Shown piece by piece: positions 1 through 6,842 of a DNA stretch of 64,000 nt. Position numbers and translations under genes: made by a program. This DNA comes from Antarcticimicrobium sp. (GTDB taxonomy: Bacteria > Pseudomonadota > Alphaproteobacteria > Rhodobacterales > Rhodobacteraceae). The DNA lies in contig NZ_JARGPK010000021.1 in the NCBI RefSeq assembly GCF_029212575.1, positions 1 through 64,000 on the forward strand. Direction: 5' to 3'. Each line of letters opens with the position of its first letter. Position 1 is the first letter of the stretch. The notes beneath the pieces are model-generated. The model was not told the origin of the DNA. It made no database searches and saw nothing but the letters and a program-made list of their open reading frames with translations.

Positions 1-1
1 G

Positions 2-181
2 CCCGAGCTTTACATCGCGGTCGGCATCTCCGGCGCGATCCAGCACCTGGCCGGCATGAAGGACTCCAAGATCATCGTCGCCATCAACAAGGACGAGGAG
101 GCGCCGATCTTCCAGGTGGCCGACTTTGGCCTGGTCGCCGATCTGTTCCAGGCGGTGCCCGAGCTGACCGAGAAGCTGTAA
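2..181 (+). CDS. etfA: Electron transfer flavoprotein alpha subunit, C-terminal part (truncated by window edge)
   Basis: The last 59 residues of EtfA are present. The EtfA family signature is visible as [17 protein letters not shown], followed by the [11 protein letters not shown] and ADFGLVADL segments that close the FAD-binding domain II. EtfA with EtfB carries electrons from acyl-CoA dehydrogenases to ETF:quinone oxidoreductase, so it is functionally related to the many ACADs downstream. It is probably part of a conserved core locus rather than of the accessory region, because a terminator and transposase remnants follow it. The start lies outside the window. Confidence 0.95.
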   Translation, partial: PELYIAVGISGAIQHLAGMKDSKIIVAINKDEEAPIFQVADFGLVADLFQAVPELTEKL

Positions 182-204
182 GTCACCCATTACATCCAAT
201 ACGA

Positions 205-234
205 AACGGTCCGCCATAAGGCGGGCCGTTTTTT
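205..234 (+). terminator. Rho-independent terminator of etfA
   Basis: An 11-bp stem (arms 205-215 and 220-230, one G-U pair, loop ATAA) is followed directly by a run of six T. It lies 23 bases after the etfA stop. Confidence 0.9.
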
Positions 235-295
235 AGTGGGTACATCTTGTTCCCGAGTGAGAAGAGTTTATGCGGTGTCTCCGCCCCACCGGGTA

Positions 296-559
296 TCAGG
301 TTGACGGGTTGAAGTTCCAGGGCAGGAGATCGTCGATCTTGCTGGCAGGATGGCCGGCCGCGATGGCCTCTGACGTCGCCTTCAGGTAGGCGAAGGCCTC
401 GACGCCGTTGATCTTTGCGGACGCGATCAGCGAGGCGATGCGGGCCCAGGTGCGCCCGCCTTCGTCATGCCCCGCAAACAAAGCGTTTTTTCGGGTGAGC
501 GCGATCGGGCGGATGAGGTTTTCCACGGCGTTGGAGTCGATCGTAAGCGGCGGTCCCAC
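296..559 (-). pseudogene. IS66-type transposase TnpC, C-terminal fragment
   Basis: The minus-strand translation carries the typical IS66 TnpC end: a DSNAVENLIRPIALTRKN segment, then LFAGHDEGG, ASLIASAKINGVEAFAYL and the terminal DDLLPWN. Only about 88 residues of a protein that normally exceeds 500 are left, and no upstream catalytic domain is found, so this is a remnant. It lies tail-to-tail with etfA at the edge of the accessory region. Confidence 0.85.
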
Positions 560-660
560 CCCACGTTGCCGCCCGTGGCTTCGGGTGCGAGGTGATACCC
601 ATCTCAAGATGGAGAGTGCGTTTCGCAATGTGCGCGACAAATTCGGTTCTCAGATCTCTG

Positions 661-780
661 GGCGTTGAGGTCTATGCCTCTGGGCACCGTCGCTGGACCG
701 ATGCCGCCAAGGCGCAGGCGGTATCGGAGAGGCTGGAGTCGGGCAACACTGTCAATGCGGTGGCCGCGCGGTATGGCATC
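661..780 (+). pseudogene. IS66-type OrfA (TnpA) N-terminal fragment
   Basis: The plus-strand frame gives GVEVYASGHRRWTDAAKAQA and then VSERLESGNTVNAVAARYG. This resembles the helix-turn-helix N-terminus of IS66 OrfA proteins (VEVL..., RRRWT..EKA..V.E, VA.R.G). The similarity stops at about 780, where sequence next to the neighbouring CoA-transferase stop codon begins. In an intact IS66 element OrfA and TnpC share one orientation. Here they point in opposite directions, so the element has been rearranged or two elements have decayed together. Confidence 0.6.
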
Positions 781-794
781 ATTTTGCGTAACTT

Positions 795-1943
795 TCATTG
801 TGAACGAGGCCCGAACTCGGCGCGAAGGGCCTGGCCCTCCGCGTCGAAGGCAGGGCAGGGGCCAAGAATCGTTTCGCCGACGCTGCGCCGGATCGGGGGC
901 GTTGGGACATTGATTTCGCCGGAGGGTGTGCCAATCACGGACCTGTCAAGCTGCGGGTGATCGGACAGGGCCGCCACGTCATTCACGGCCCCGGACGCAA
1001 TGCCCGCGGCGTCAAGCCGTTTCAGCATCTCGGCGCGGTCATGAGAGCCGAACACGGCCTTGATGAGCGCTTCGAGCGCGGGCTTGTTGTCTATCCGCGC
1101 CGTGTTGTCATGAAAGCGCGGGTCTGTTGCCAGAGTCGCGTCGCCCAGTATGTGTTCACAGAAGCGTCGCCATTCGCCGCTGTGCTGCACGGTAATGACG
1201 ACAAGCTGGCCGTCCTTGCACTCATAGGCCCCGTAAGGGCAGATGACCGTGTGGTTCAGTCCGACACGCGGCGTCGGCTTGCCAAGGTAATCGTGATAGA
1301 GCAGCGGAACCGACATCCAGTCGGCCATGACGTCGAACATTGCCACCGAAACGCCGCTGCCCTTGCCGGTGAGATCACATCTGACCAGCGCTTCGCAGAT
1401 CCCGGCATGGGCAGTCATGCCCGTGGCGATATCACAGACCGACACGCCAACCCGACCTGGCCCGTCCGGTGTGCCGGTCACAGATGCCAGTCCGCTTTCG
1501 CATTGCACCAGAAGGTCATAGGCCTTGGCGTTGCGCATCGGGCCATCTTCGCCATATCCGGTGATGTCGCAGGTCACCAGGCGCGGAAACTTCTCTCGCA
1601 AGGTCGCTGAATCCAAGCCCAGTTTAGCCAAAGCGCCGGGCAGAAGATTCTGGATGAACACATCCGCGTTTTCCAGCATTCTCAGCAGGATCTCGCGATC
1701 TTCTGGCGCTTTGATGTCCAGTGCAATCGATTCCTTGCCTCGGTTCAACCATGTGAAATAGGCGCTTTCACCGTTGGCCGCAGTATCGTAAGCGCGCGCG
1801 AAATCGCCCGCGCCCTTACGTTCGATCTTGATCACGCGCGCGCCGGCATCGGCCAGCCGGGAGGAGCAAAAAGGCGCTGCCACTGCCTGTTCGAGCGCGA
1901 TGACGAGTTTACCGGAAAGCGGAGCTAAGTCTGATCCTGACAT
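795..1943 (-). CDS. Family III (CaiB/BaiF) CoA-transferase
   Basis: A 382-residue family-III CoA-transferase. It would move CoA between carboxylic acids through an enzyme-aspartyl anhydride. The N-terminal Rossmann part (SGKLVIALEQAVAAPFCSSR...ARVIKIE) and the TGYGEDGP...AYDLLVQCESG motif are present, with the presumed catalytic Asp143 in AYD. I chose ATG at 1943 over an in-frame TTG at 1988, because the extra residues do not look family-like and would run through operator O1. It is divergent from the DUF35/Ltp operon, with the shared O1 palindrome between them. Its 3' end abuts the IS66 remnant, but the C-terminus looks complete. The substrate is unknown. Confidence 0.88.
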   Translation of the reverse strand: MSGSDLAPLSGKLVIALEQAVAAPFCSSRLADAGARVIKIERKGAGDFARAYDTAANGESAYFTWLNRGKESIALDIKAPEDREILLRMLENADVFIQNLLPGALAKLGLDSATLREKFPRLVTCDITGYGEDGPMRNAKAYDLLVQCESGLASVTGTPDGPGRVGVSVCDIATGMTAHAGICEALVRCDLTGKGSGVSVAMFDVMADWMSVPLLYHDYLGKPTPRVGLNHTVICPYGAYECKDGQLVVITVQHSGEWRRFCEHILGDATLATDPRFHDNTARIDNKPALEALIKAVFGSHDRAEMLKRLDAAGIASGAVNDVAALSDHPQLDRSVIGTPSGEINVPTPPIRRSVGETILGPCPAFDAEGQALRAEFGPRSQ

Positions 1944-1978
1944 TGAGTGTCTCGCAAATGGTCCTAAGAGGTTGACTA

Positions 1979-2007
1979 AATCTAACAAATGTTAGAAATA
2001 TTATCAA
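1979..2007 (-). promoter_or_regulatory. Candidate promoter of the 795-1943 gene, overlapped by operator O1
   Basis: On the minus strand TTGATA (2007-2002) and TAGATT (1984-1979) are separated by 17 bases, and the O1 palindrome fills the spacer. The positions fit a repressed promoter about 40 bases before the ATG at 1943. On the plus strand a TTGACT lies at 1972-1977 without an equally clear -10. Confidence 0.45.
1981..1996. promoter_or_regulatory. Operator O1, copy 1 (TCTAACAAATGTTAGA)
   Basis: A dyad with TCTAAC/GTTAGA arms around AAAT lies in the divergent region between the CoA-transferase (minus) and the DUF35/Ltp operon (plus). Including flanks, 20 bases are identical to the copy at 5644-5659. 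That is far beyond chance for two intergenic positions 3.7 kb apart, so a shared regulator is likely. Confidence 0.75.
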
Positions 2008-2048
2008 TACGCTTAACCGCAAATTGGACCACTTGAAGGAGAACTTCG

Positions 2049-2426
2049 GTGCCGGACGCCACAGGACCAGATCAGATTTTCCAGCGCGCATTGGCAAACG
2101 GAGAGATCTTGCTGCCTAAATGCAAAGACTGCGGCGCCTATCACTTTTTCCCGAGAGTCCTGTGCCCACACTGTCATGGCGCCGCGATTTCGTGGAAGCG
2201 GGCGACCGGCGCGGGATGGGTCCACACCACAACCGTCGTCCGTCGAAAGCCTGAACGTGGAGGCGACTACAACGTGTGCATGGTCGAACTGGAGGAAGGC
2301 GTCAGGATGATGAGCCGGGTCGAGGGGATATCCCCGGAAAACGTAGTCATCGACATGGCGGTGACCGCCTTCGTGGGAGAGGCCGAGGGGACCCCGGCCG
2401 TGCTTTTCAAACCGGCGGAGGCATAA
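2049..2426 (+). CDS. DUF35 zinc-ribbon/OB-fold protein, partner of the adjacent Ltp protein
   Basis: A 125-residue protein with an N-terminal rubredoxin-like zinc ribbon (C25-x2-C28 and C39-x2-C42) followed by the OB-fold (VVRRKPERGGDYNVCMVELEEG, split here as VVRRKPERGGDY and NVCMVELEEG). Proteins of this family form tight complexes with thiolase-like enzymes. In steroid degradation, DUF35 domains bind Ltp aldolases and bring the acyl-CoA to the active site. GTG start at 2049 is preceded by GGAG. The stop lies 3 bases before the Ltp gene at 2430, which supports a complex made in equal amounts. This is one of three such pairs in the window. Confidence 0.88.
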   Translation: MPDATGPDQIFQRALANGEILLPKCKDCGAYHFFPRVLCPHCHGAAISWKRATGAGWVHTTTVVRRKPERGGDYNVCMVELEEGVRMMSRVEGISPENVVIDMAVTAFVGEAEGTPAVLFKPAEA

Positions 2427-2429
2427 CGC

Positions 2430-3581
2430 ATGACCGATCGGCTTCGGGGAAAATCCGCGATTGTCGGAACCGGGCACGCCGGTTTCGGCGAAGCGCACGG
2501 CCTGACGGCCTATGATGTCATGGCGCAGTCCGCACTTGCAGCTCTGGACGATGCCGGGCTGAGGTTGTCCGACGTGGACGGCCTGTTCTGCACCATGATG
2601 GAAGACAGCATGCCAGCGCTTATGGCGGCGGAGTATCTGGGCATTCAGCCTCGCTTCATTGACGGCACCATGACGGGTGGTTCGTCCTTCGTGAATTACC
2701 TGACCTCCGCGACCATGGCGCTTGATGCCGGCCTGTGCGATGTCGCTCTGATCGTTTATGGCTCCAATCAGCGAACCGCATCGGGCAAGCTGGTGACGGC
2801 CTCGCGCCCGCCGGCCTATGAGGCACCGTATAATCCGCGCTATCCGATCTCGGCATATGCGATGGCCGCAGCGCGGCACATGCATGAATACGGCACCACC
2901 CGAGAGCATCTGGCCGACGTGGCCGTTGCCGCGCGGTCATGGGCGCAGCACAACCCCGAAGCGTTCGAGCGCGGCCCGCTGACCCGCGAGGACGTGTTGG
3001 GCGCGCGCATGGTAGGCGATCCGTTGACAGTGCGGGACTGTTGTCTGGTGACCGATGGCGGTGGCGCGATTGTGATGGTCAGGGCCGAACGCGCGAAGGA
3101 TTTCCTCAAACCACCCGTCTATGTGCTTGGCAGTGCGGCAGAAAGCTCGCACCGGCAGATCTCTCAGATGAAGGACTTCACCGTGACCGCCGCATGCGAG
3201 TCCGGAAAGCGCGCCTTTGCCGCCGCAGGGGTATCGCCCGCCGACATCCAGGCGGTTGAACTTTACGATGCCTTCACCATCAACACCATCCTGTTCCTCG
3301 AGGATCTCGGCTTTTGCGCCAAGGGCGAGGGCGGGGCCTTCGTCGAGGGCGGACGCATCGCACCTGGCGGGGCGTTGCCGGTGAATACGAACGGTGGAGG
3401 CTTGTCCTGTGTGCACCCCGGTATGTACGGCATCTTCACGGTGATCGAGGCCGCCCGCCAGATCCGCGGCGACGCACCCGGCTTACAACTGGACGGCATC
3501 GACCTGGCGCTAGCGCATGGTAACGGCGGTGTGCTCTCCAGTCAGGTTACGGCAATTCTGGGATCACAAAACACGCTCTGA
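2430..3581 (+). CDS. Thiolase-like lipid-transfer (Ltp-type) protein, probable aldolase rather than thiolase
   Basis: A 383-residue thiolase-fold protein. The position of the thiolase nucleophile (Cys near residue 90) is occupied by GTMTGGSSFVNY, so Cys is replaced by Ser85 or Ser86. The later motifs are ELYDAFT (Tyr279), NTNGGGLSCVHPGMYG (His329, Tyr333) and HGNGGVLSSQ in place of the thiolase CxG motif. This pattern is typical of Ltp-type retro-aldolases, which use two tyrosines. Tyr279 and Tyr333 have spacing similar to the catalytic tyrosines reported for Ltp2. With the DUF35 partner it may cleave a tertiary beta-hydroxyacyl-CoA. The aldolase role is inferred. Confidence 0.85.
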   Translation: MTDRLRGKSAIVGTGHAGFGEAHGLTAYDVMAQSALAALDDAGLRLSDVDGLFCTMMEDSMPALMAAEYLGIQPRFIDGTMTGGSSFVNYLTSATMALDAGLCDVALIVYGSNQRTASGKLVTASRPPAYEAPYNPRYPISAYAMAAARHMHEYGTTREHLADVAVAARSWAQHNPEAFERGPLTREDVLGARMVGDPLTVRDCCLVTDGGGAIVMVRAERAKDFLKPPVYVLGSAAESSHRQISQMKDFTVTAACESGKRAFAAAGVSPADIQAVELYDAFTINTILFLEDLGFCAKGEGGAFVEGGRIAPGGALPVNTNGGGLSCVHPGMYGIFTVIEAARQIRGDAPGLQLDGIDLALAHGNGGVLSSQVTAILGSQNTL

Positions 3582-3605
3582 CGGCAATCAAGGGAGGAAA
3601 AGATT

Positions 3606-4463
3606 ATGCCATTGGATTTCGAAGCACTTTCGAACTGGGACTTTGAGGAAATCGAACAAACATTGACCGAGCGGGATACCATCCTTTACGCGCTCGGCCT
3701 TGGGTTCGGTGAGGATCCGACCGATAAAAAGGAACTGGCCTATGTCTATGAGGACGGGCTGAAGGCGGTTCCCTCGATGGCGGTCACTATGGGGTATCCC
3801 GGCTTTTGGCTGCGCAATCCCAGGACCGGCGTGAATTGGCAGAAAGTGCTGCACGGCGAACAATGGCTGGATATCTACAAGCCGCTGCCCGTGAATGCCA
3901 ATATCATCGGCCGCAGCCAGATCGACTTCATCTCGGACAAGGGCGAGGGCAAGGGCGCGGTTATCTATCAAAGCCGCGAGATCATCGACGCGGATAGCGG
4001 CGACAAGCTGGCACGCGTCGCGATGTCGGCCTTCTGCCGGGGCGACGGCGGATTCGGCGGCGAGAACAGGCCCGGCCCGACGCCGGCGGTGCTGCCGGAC
4101 CGGGCGTCCGATCACATATGTGATATCGAGACGCTTCCGCGCCAGGCGCTGATCTACCGGCTCAGCGGCGACATGAACCCGCTGCATGCCGACCCCGATG
4201 TCGCGCGGTCGGTCGGGTTCGACCGCCCGATCCTGCACGGTCTGGCGACCTATGGTCTGGCCGCCCGGGCGATCCTCAAGTCGGTGCTGGATTACGATGC
4301 CTCCCGGCTTGTCGGTCTCGACGTGCGGTTCTCTGCGCCGGTCTATCCCGGCGAAACCGTGCGGTTCGAAATCTGGGAAGAAGACGGCGAGGCTCGATTC
4401 CGCGCGTCGATTCCGGCACGCGATGTGGTTGTTCTGAACAACGGCGCGGCGCGCTTCGCCTGA
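3606..4463 (+). CDS. Double-hotdog MaoC-type enoyl-CoA hydratase 2
   Basis: 285 residues with two hotdog repeats. The C-terminal repeat has the complete hydratase-2 motif YRLSGDMNPLHADPDVARS (Asp189, Asn191, His194) followed by FDRPILHGLATYG. The fold and length match peroxisomal/MFE-2-type R-specific enoyl-CoA hydratases and steroid side-chain hydratases. It lies 24 bases after the Ltp gene with AAGGGAGGAAAAG before the ATG. Hydration followed by Ltp cleavage would be a logical two-step sequence. The gene contains a perfect 14-bp palindrome at 4111-4124. Confidence 0.9.
   Translation: MPLDFEALSNWDFEEIEQTLTERDTILYALGLGFGEDPTDKKELAYVYEDGLKAVPSMAVTMGYPGFWLRNPRTGVNWQKVLHGEQWLDIYKPLPVNANIIGRSQIDFISDKGEGKGAVIYQSREIIDADSGDKLARVAMSAFCRGDGGFGGENRPGPTPAVLPDRASDHICDIETLPRQALIYRLSGDMNPLHADPDVARSVGFDRPILHGLATYGLAARAILKSVLDYDASRLVGLDVRFSAPVYPGETVRFEIWEEDGEARFRASIPARDVVVLNNGAARFA
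4111..4124. repeat. Perfect 14-bp palindrome inside the hydratase gene (ATCACATATGTGAT)
   Basis: This is an exact inverted repeat with the same CACATATGTG core as the intergenic O2 operators. It sits in the middle of a coding region, so a regulatory role is uncertain. It could be a decoy or a roadblock site for the same protein, or a coincidence of the codons. Confidence 0.4.
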
Positions 4464-4473
4464 GGCACTGAAG

Positions 4474-5601
4474 ATGGTTCAACCGCTTAAGGATATACTG
4501 GTGCTGGATTTCAGCACCCTTCTTCCCGGTCCGATGGCGACGCTCATGCTTTCCGAGGCCGGCGCCGAAGTGGTCAAGTTCGAGCGGCCCGGGGTCGGCG
4601 AGGACGCACGCCACACGGAACCCATGATCGAAGGAGTGAGTATCGGATTTGCCGTGTTGAACCACGGCAAGCGATCGGTGGCCATCGACCTCAAGTCAAG
4701 CGGCGCAGTAGATCTGTTGCGCCCCTTGATCGAGAAGGCCGATGTTCTGGTAGAGCAGTTCCGTCCCGGCGTGATGGACCGTCTCGGCCTGGGATACGAT
4801 ACCGTGCGCGAGATCAATCCCGGCATCATCTACTGTTCGATAACAGGCTATGGCCAGACCGGACCAAAGGTTTCCCTTGCTGGGCACGATCTCAACTACG
4901 TGGGCGATTCAGGTATCCTGTCGCTGGGTCGGGGACCGGACGATCAGCCAACGGCGCCTTTCGGCCTGATTGCCGATATCGGGGGCGGCACCTATCCGGC
5001 GGTTGTAAATATCCTGCTGGCCCTGATCGCGCGGCAGACAAGCGGGCAGGGGACGCATCTGGATATCGCCATGTCCGAGGGGCCGTTCGCATTTGCCTAT
5101 TGGGCCCATGCCGAAGGTGTGATCGCCGGGCAGAACATCGGAAGCGGCGGCAGCCGCCTGACGGGCGGTCTGGCACGGTATCGGCTGTATACGGCTGCGG
5201 ATGGGCGTCAGATCGCTGTCGGTGCGTTGGAAGAGAAGTTCTGGCAGTCGTTCTGTGATGTCATCGGTCTGCCGCCGGAGCTTCGCGACGACTGGTCCGA
5301 TCCAAATGCCTGTGCCGCGGAAGTTGCGCGTCGTCTCGGGGAACGGCCCTCGACCCATTGGGAGCCTTTGCTCGCGGCGGCCGATTGTTGCTGTTCGGTC
5401 GTGAAAACGCCCGCCGAGGCGTCGCTTGACCCGCATTTCAAAACGCGTGACGTGTTCGGGCGAAACCTGAGCATATCCGGCCAGATCGCGCCCGCATTGC
5501 CGCTGCCAATTGCGCCGGAGTTCCGTTCCCCGGCCAACTCGGTCGGAGTTGCGGCCGCCTTGGGCGAAGACAACGCGCGTTACGGGCTGGACGTGACGTA
5601 G
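4474..5601 (+). CDS. Family III CoA-transferase of the alpha-methylacyl-CoA racemase type
   Basis: A 375-residue CaiB/BaiF-fold protein. Instead of the formyl-CoA-transferase Asp motif it has GYGQTGP...AGHDLNYVG (His138) and GLIADIGGG (Asp168). These correspond to the His126/Asp156 pair of alpha-methylacyl-CoA racemase (MCR). It would invert the stereocentre of a 2-methyl-branched acyl-CoA so that stereospecific ACADs can act, though a CoA-transferase role cannot be excluded. The gene begins 11 bases after the hydratase stop and is the last gene of the operon starting at 2049. Confidence 0.82.
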   Translation: MVQPLKDILVLDFSTLLPGPMATLMLSEAGAEVVKFERPGVGEDARHTEPMIEGVSIGFAVLNHGKRSVAIDLKSSGAVDLLRPLIEKADVLVEQFRPGVMDRLGLGYDTVREINPGIIYCSITGYGQTGPKVSLAGHDLNYVGDSGILSLGRGPDDQPTAPFGLIADIGGGTYPAVVNILLALIARQTSGQGTHLDIAMSEGPFAFAYWAHAEGVIAGQNIGSGGSRLTGGLARYRLYTAADGRQIAVGALEEKFWQSFCDVIGLPPELRDDWSDPNACAAEVARRLGERPSTHWEPLLAAADCCCSVVKTPAEASLDPHFKTRDVFGRNLSISGQIAPALPLPIAPEFRSPANSVGVAAALGEDNARYGLDVT

Positions 5602-5617
5602 GCTGATTAAATCGCCG

Positions 5618-5646
5618 TTGACGCGCCCGTTCTGAACCGTTAATCT
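5618..5646 (+). promoter_or_regulatory. Candidate sigma70-type promoter of the 5677-11162 operon
   Basis: TTGACG (5618-5623) and TAATCT (5641-5646) are separated by 17 bases. Operator O1 begins inside the -10 element, an arrangement expected for repression by steric exclusion. The promoter lies 31-59 bases before the ATG at 5677. Confidence 0.55.
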
Positions 5647-5659
5647 AACAAATGTTAGA
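5644..5659. promoter_or_regulatory. Operator O1, copy 2 (TCTAACAAATGTTAGA)
   Basis: An exact copy of the palindrome at 1981-1996, with flanks extending the identity to 20 bases. It overlaps the -10 of the promoter in front of the transglutaminase-fold gene and ends 17 bases before that ATG. Confidence 0.75.
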
Positions 5660-5676
5660 AAAAGTGGAGAGGTCCA

Positions 5677-6396
5677 ATGGACAAGTCCAAAGAAGACCTG
5701 CCGGCCGAAGCCGAGCGCTATGTAATGCCATCGCACTATGTCGAGAGCGATAGCCTCGAAGTGCAGGGTTTCGTGACATCGGCTTTGCGTGATCTTCCTG
5801 TTGACGCAACCAATCGAGACAAGGCGATCCGCCTGTTTGAAGCGGTTCGCGACGGCATTCGTTACGACCCGTATTGTTTTGCGTTGGATGAAGATTCTTA
5901 CCGTGCCAGCCGGATTGCCGGAGCAGAAGCGGCGTTTTGCGTCCCCAAGGCGATCCTGCTTGCGGCCTGTTTGCGTGCCGTTGGTGTCCCCGCCGCACTG
6001 GGGTTTGCCGATGTGCGCAACCACCTGAATACCCCCAAGCTGCAGGAGTTGATGGAGACCGACCTGTTCATCTATCACGGCTACGTTCAACTGTGGCTGG
6101 ATGGTGAACCCTACAAGGTCACGCCTGCCTTCAACATGGAGCTGTGCGAACGATTTGGGGTCAAACCACTGGTCTTCGACGGCTATCACGATGCGCTTTT
6201 CCACGAGTTCGACGAACAGAACCATCGGCACATGGAATATGTGAACGATCGGGGGCTCTATTTCGACGCGCCGATGGGCGAATTCCTGAAGGCCTTCAAG
6301 GAAACCTATCCGAAGCTGGAAGAGTTCAACCGCGTCCGGATTTCCAAGGATGCGCGCGGATACGATTCCGGTTTTGCAAAGGAGGATGCCACTTGA
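5677..6396 (+). CDS. Transglutaminase-like superfamily protein (role unknown)
   Basis: 239 residues with a transglutaminase/papain-like core: Cys88 in AAFCVPKAILLAACLRAVGVPA (nucleophile at the start of the helix), then His134 in FIYHGYVQLWL. The third position is TPAFN (Asn153) instead of the usual Asp. There is no signal peptide, so it acts in the cytosol. Bacterial members include proteases, amidases and acyl-transferring enzymes. Here it leads an operon of CoA-ester enzymes. It could hydrolyse or transfer an amide or thioester (for example deconjugate the substrate), but that is inference. It is the first gene behind promoter/operator O1. Confidence 0.8.
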   Translation: MDKSKEDLPAEAERYVMPSHYVESDSLEVQGFVTSALRDLPVDATNRDKAIRLFEAVRDGIRYDPYCFALDEDSYRASRIAGAEAAFCVPKAILLAACLRAVGVPAALGFADVRNHLNTPKLQELMETDLFIYHGYVQLWLDGEPYKVTPAFNMELCERFGVKPLVFDGYHDALFHEFDEQNHRHMEYVNDRGLYFDAPMGEFLKAFKETYPKLEEFNRVRISKDARGYDSGFAKEDAT

Positions 6397-6842
6397 GGTA
6401 TCTGGATGATTTTGCGCCGGGCCAAGTCTATCAATTTCGCAGCGCCCCGATGAGCGCTGACTCGATAAAGACGTTTGCCGAGGAATGGGATCCGCAGCGG
6501 CTGCACACCGACGAAGCCTTTGCGACCACCATACATGGTGGCCTGATCGCCTCGGGCTTTCAGACGATGCTAGAGGTGTTCAAACCTGTCATGACAGAGA
6601 TGATGGTCAACGTTGCCAATATCGGTGGCATGGGCTTCGACAATTTGCGCTGGCTGCGGCCTGTGCGTCCGAACGAACCGCTTGATATTGAGTTGACGGT
6701 CAACTCGGTCACGCCGTCCAAAAGCAAGCCCGACAGAGGTGTTTTACATTATACGCTTTCTGCCAAAAACCCTACAGGCGAGGTCGTTTTTTCGACCGAC
6801 ACCCCCGTAATGATCCAGCGAAAACAAAATGACATCGACTGA
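6393..6842 (+). CDS. MaoC-family (R)-enoyl-CoA hydratase
   Basis: 149 residues from TTG at 6393, which overlaps the upstream stop as TTGA and is preceded at 8-base spacing by AAAGGAGG. No better start exists. A hotdog fold with the hydratase dyad is visible: EEWDPQRLHTDEAFA (Asp33, His38) and IHGGLIASGF. It would hydrate a 2-enoyl-CoA to the (R)-3-hydroxy form, or act on a branched analogue. Translationally coupled to the transglutaminase-like gene upstream and overlapping the ACAD gene downstream by 14 bases. Confidence 0.85.
   Translation: MRYLDDFAPGQVYQFRSAPMSADSIKTFAEEWDPQRLHTDEAFATTIHGGLIASGFQTMLEVFKPVMTEMMVNVANIGGMGFDNLRWLRPVRPNEPLDIELTVNSVTPSKSKPDRGVLHYTLSAKNPTGEVVFSTDTPVMIQRKQNDID

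Noticed and set aside
2430-3581. Plain acetyl-CoA acetyltransferase (thiolase) annotation for the Ltp proteins
   Set aside because: All three (also 20662-21807 and 41739-42911) lack the nucleophilic Cys, so a Claisen/thiolysis role is not supported.
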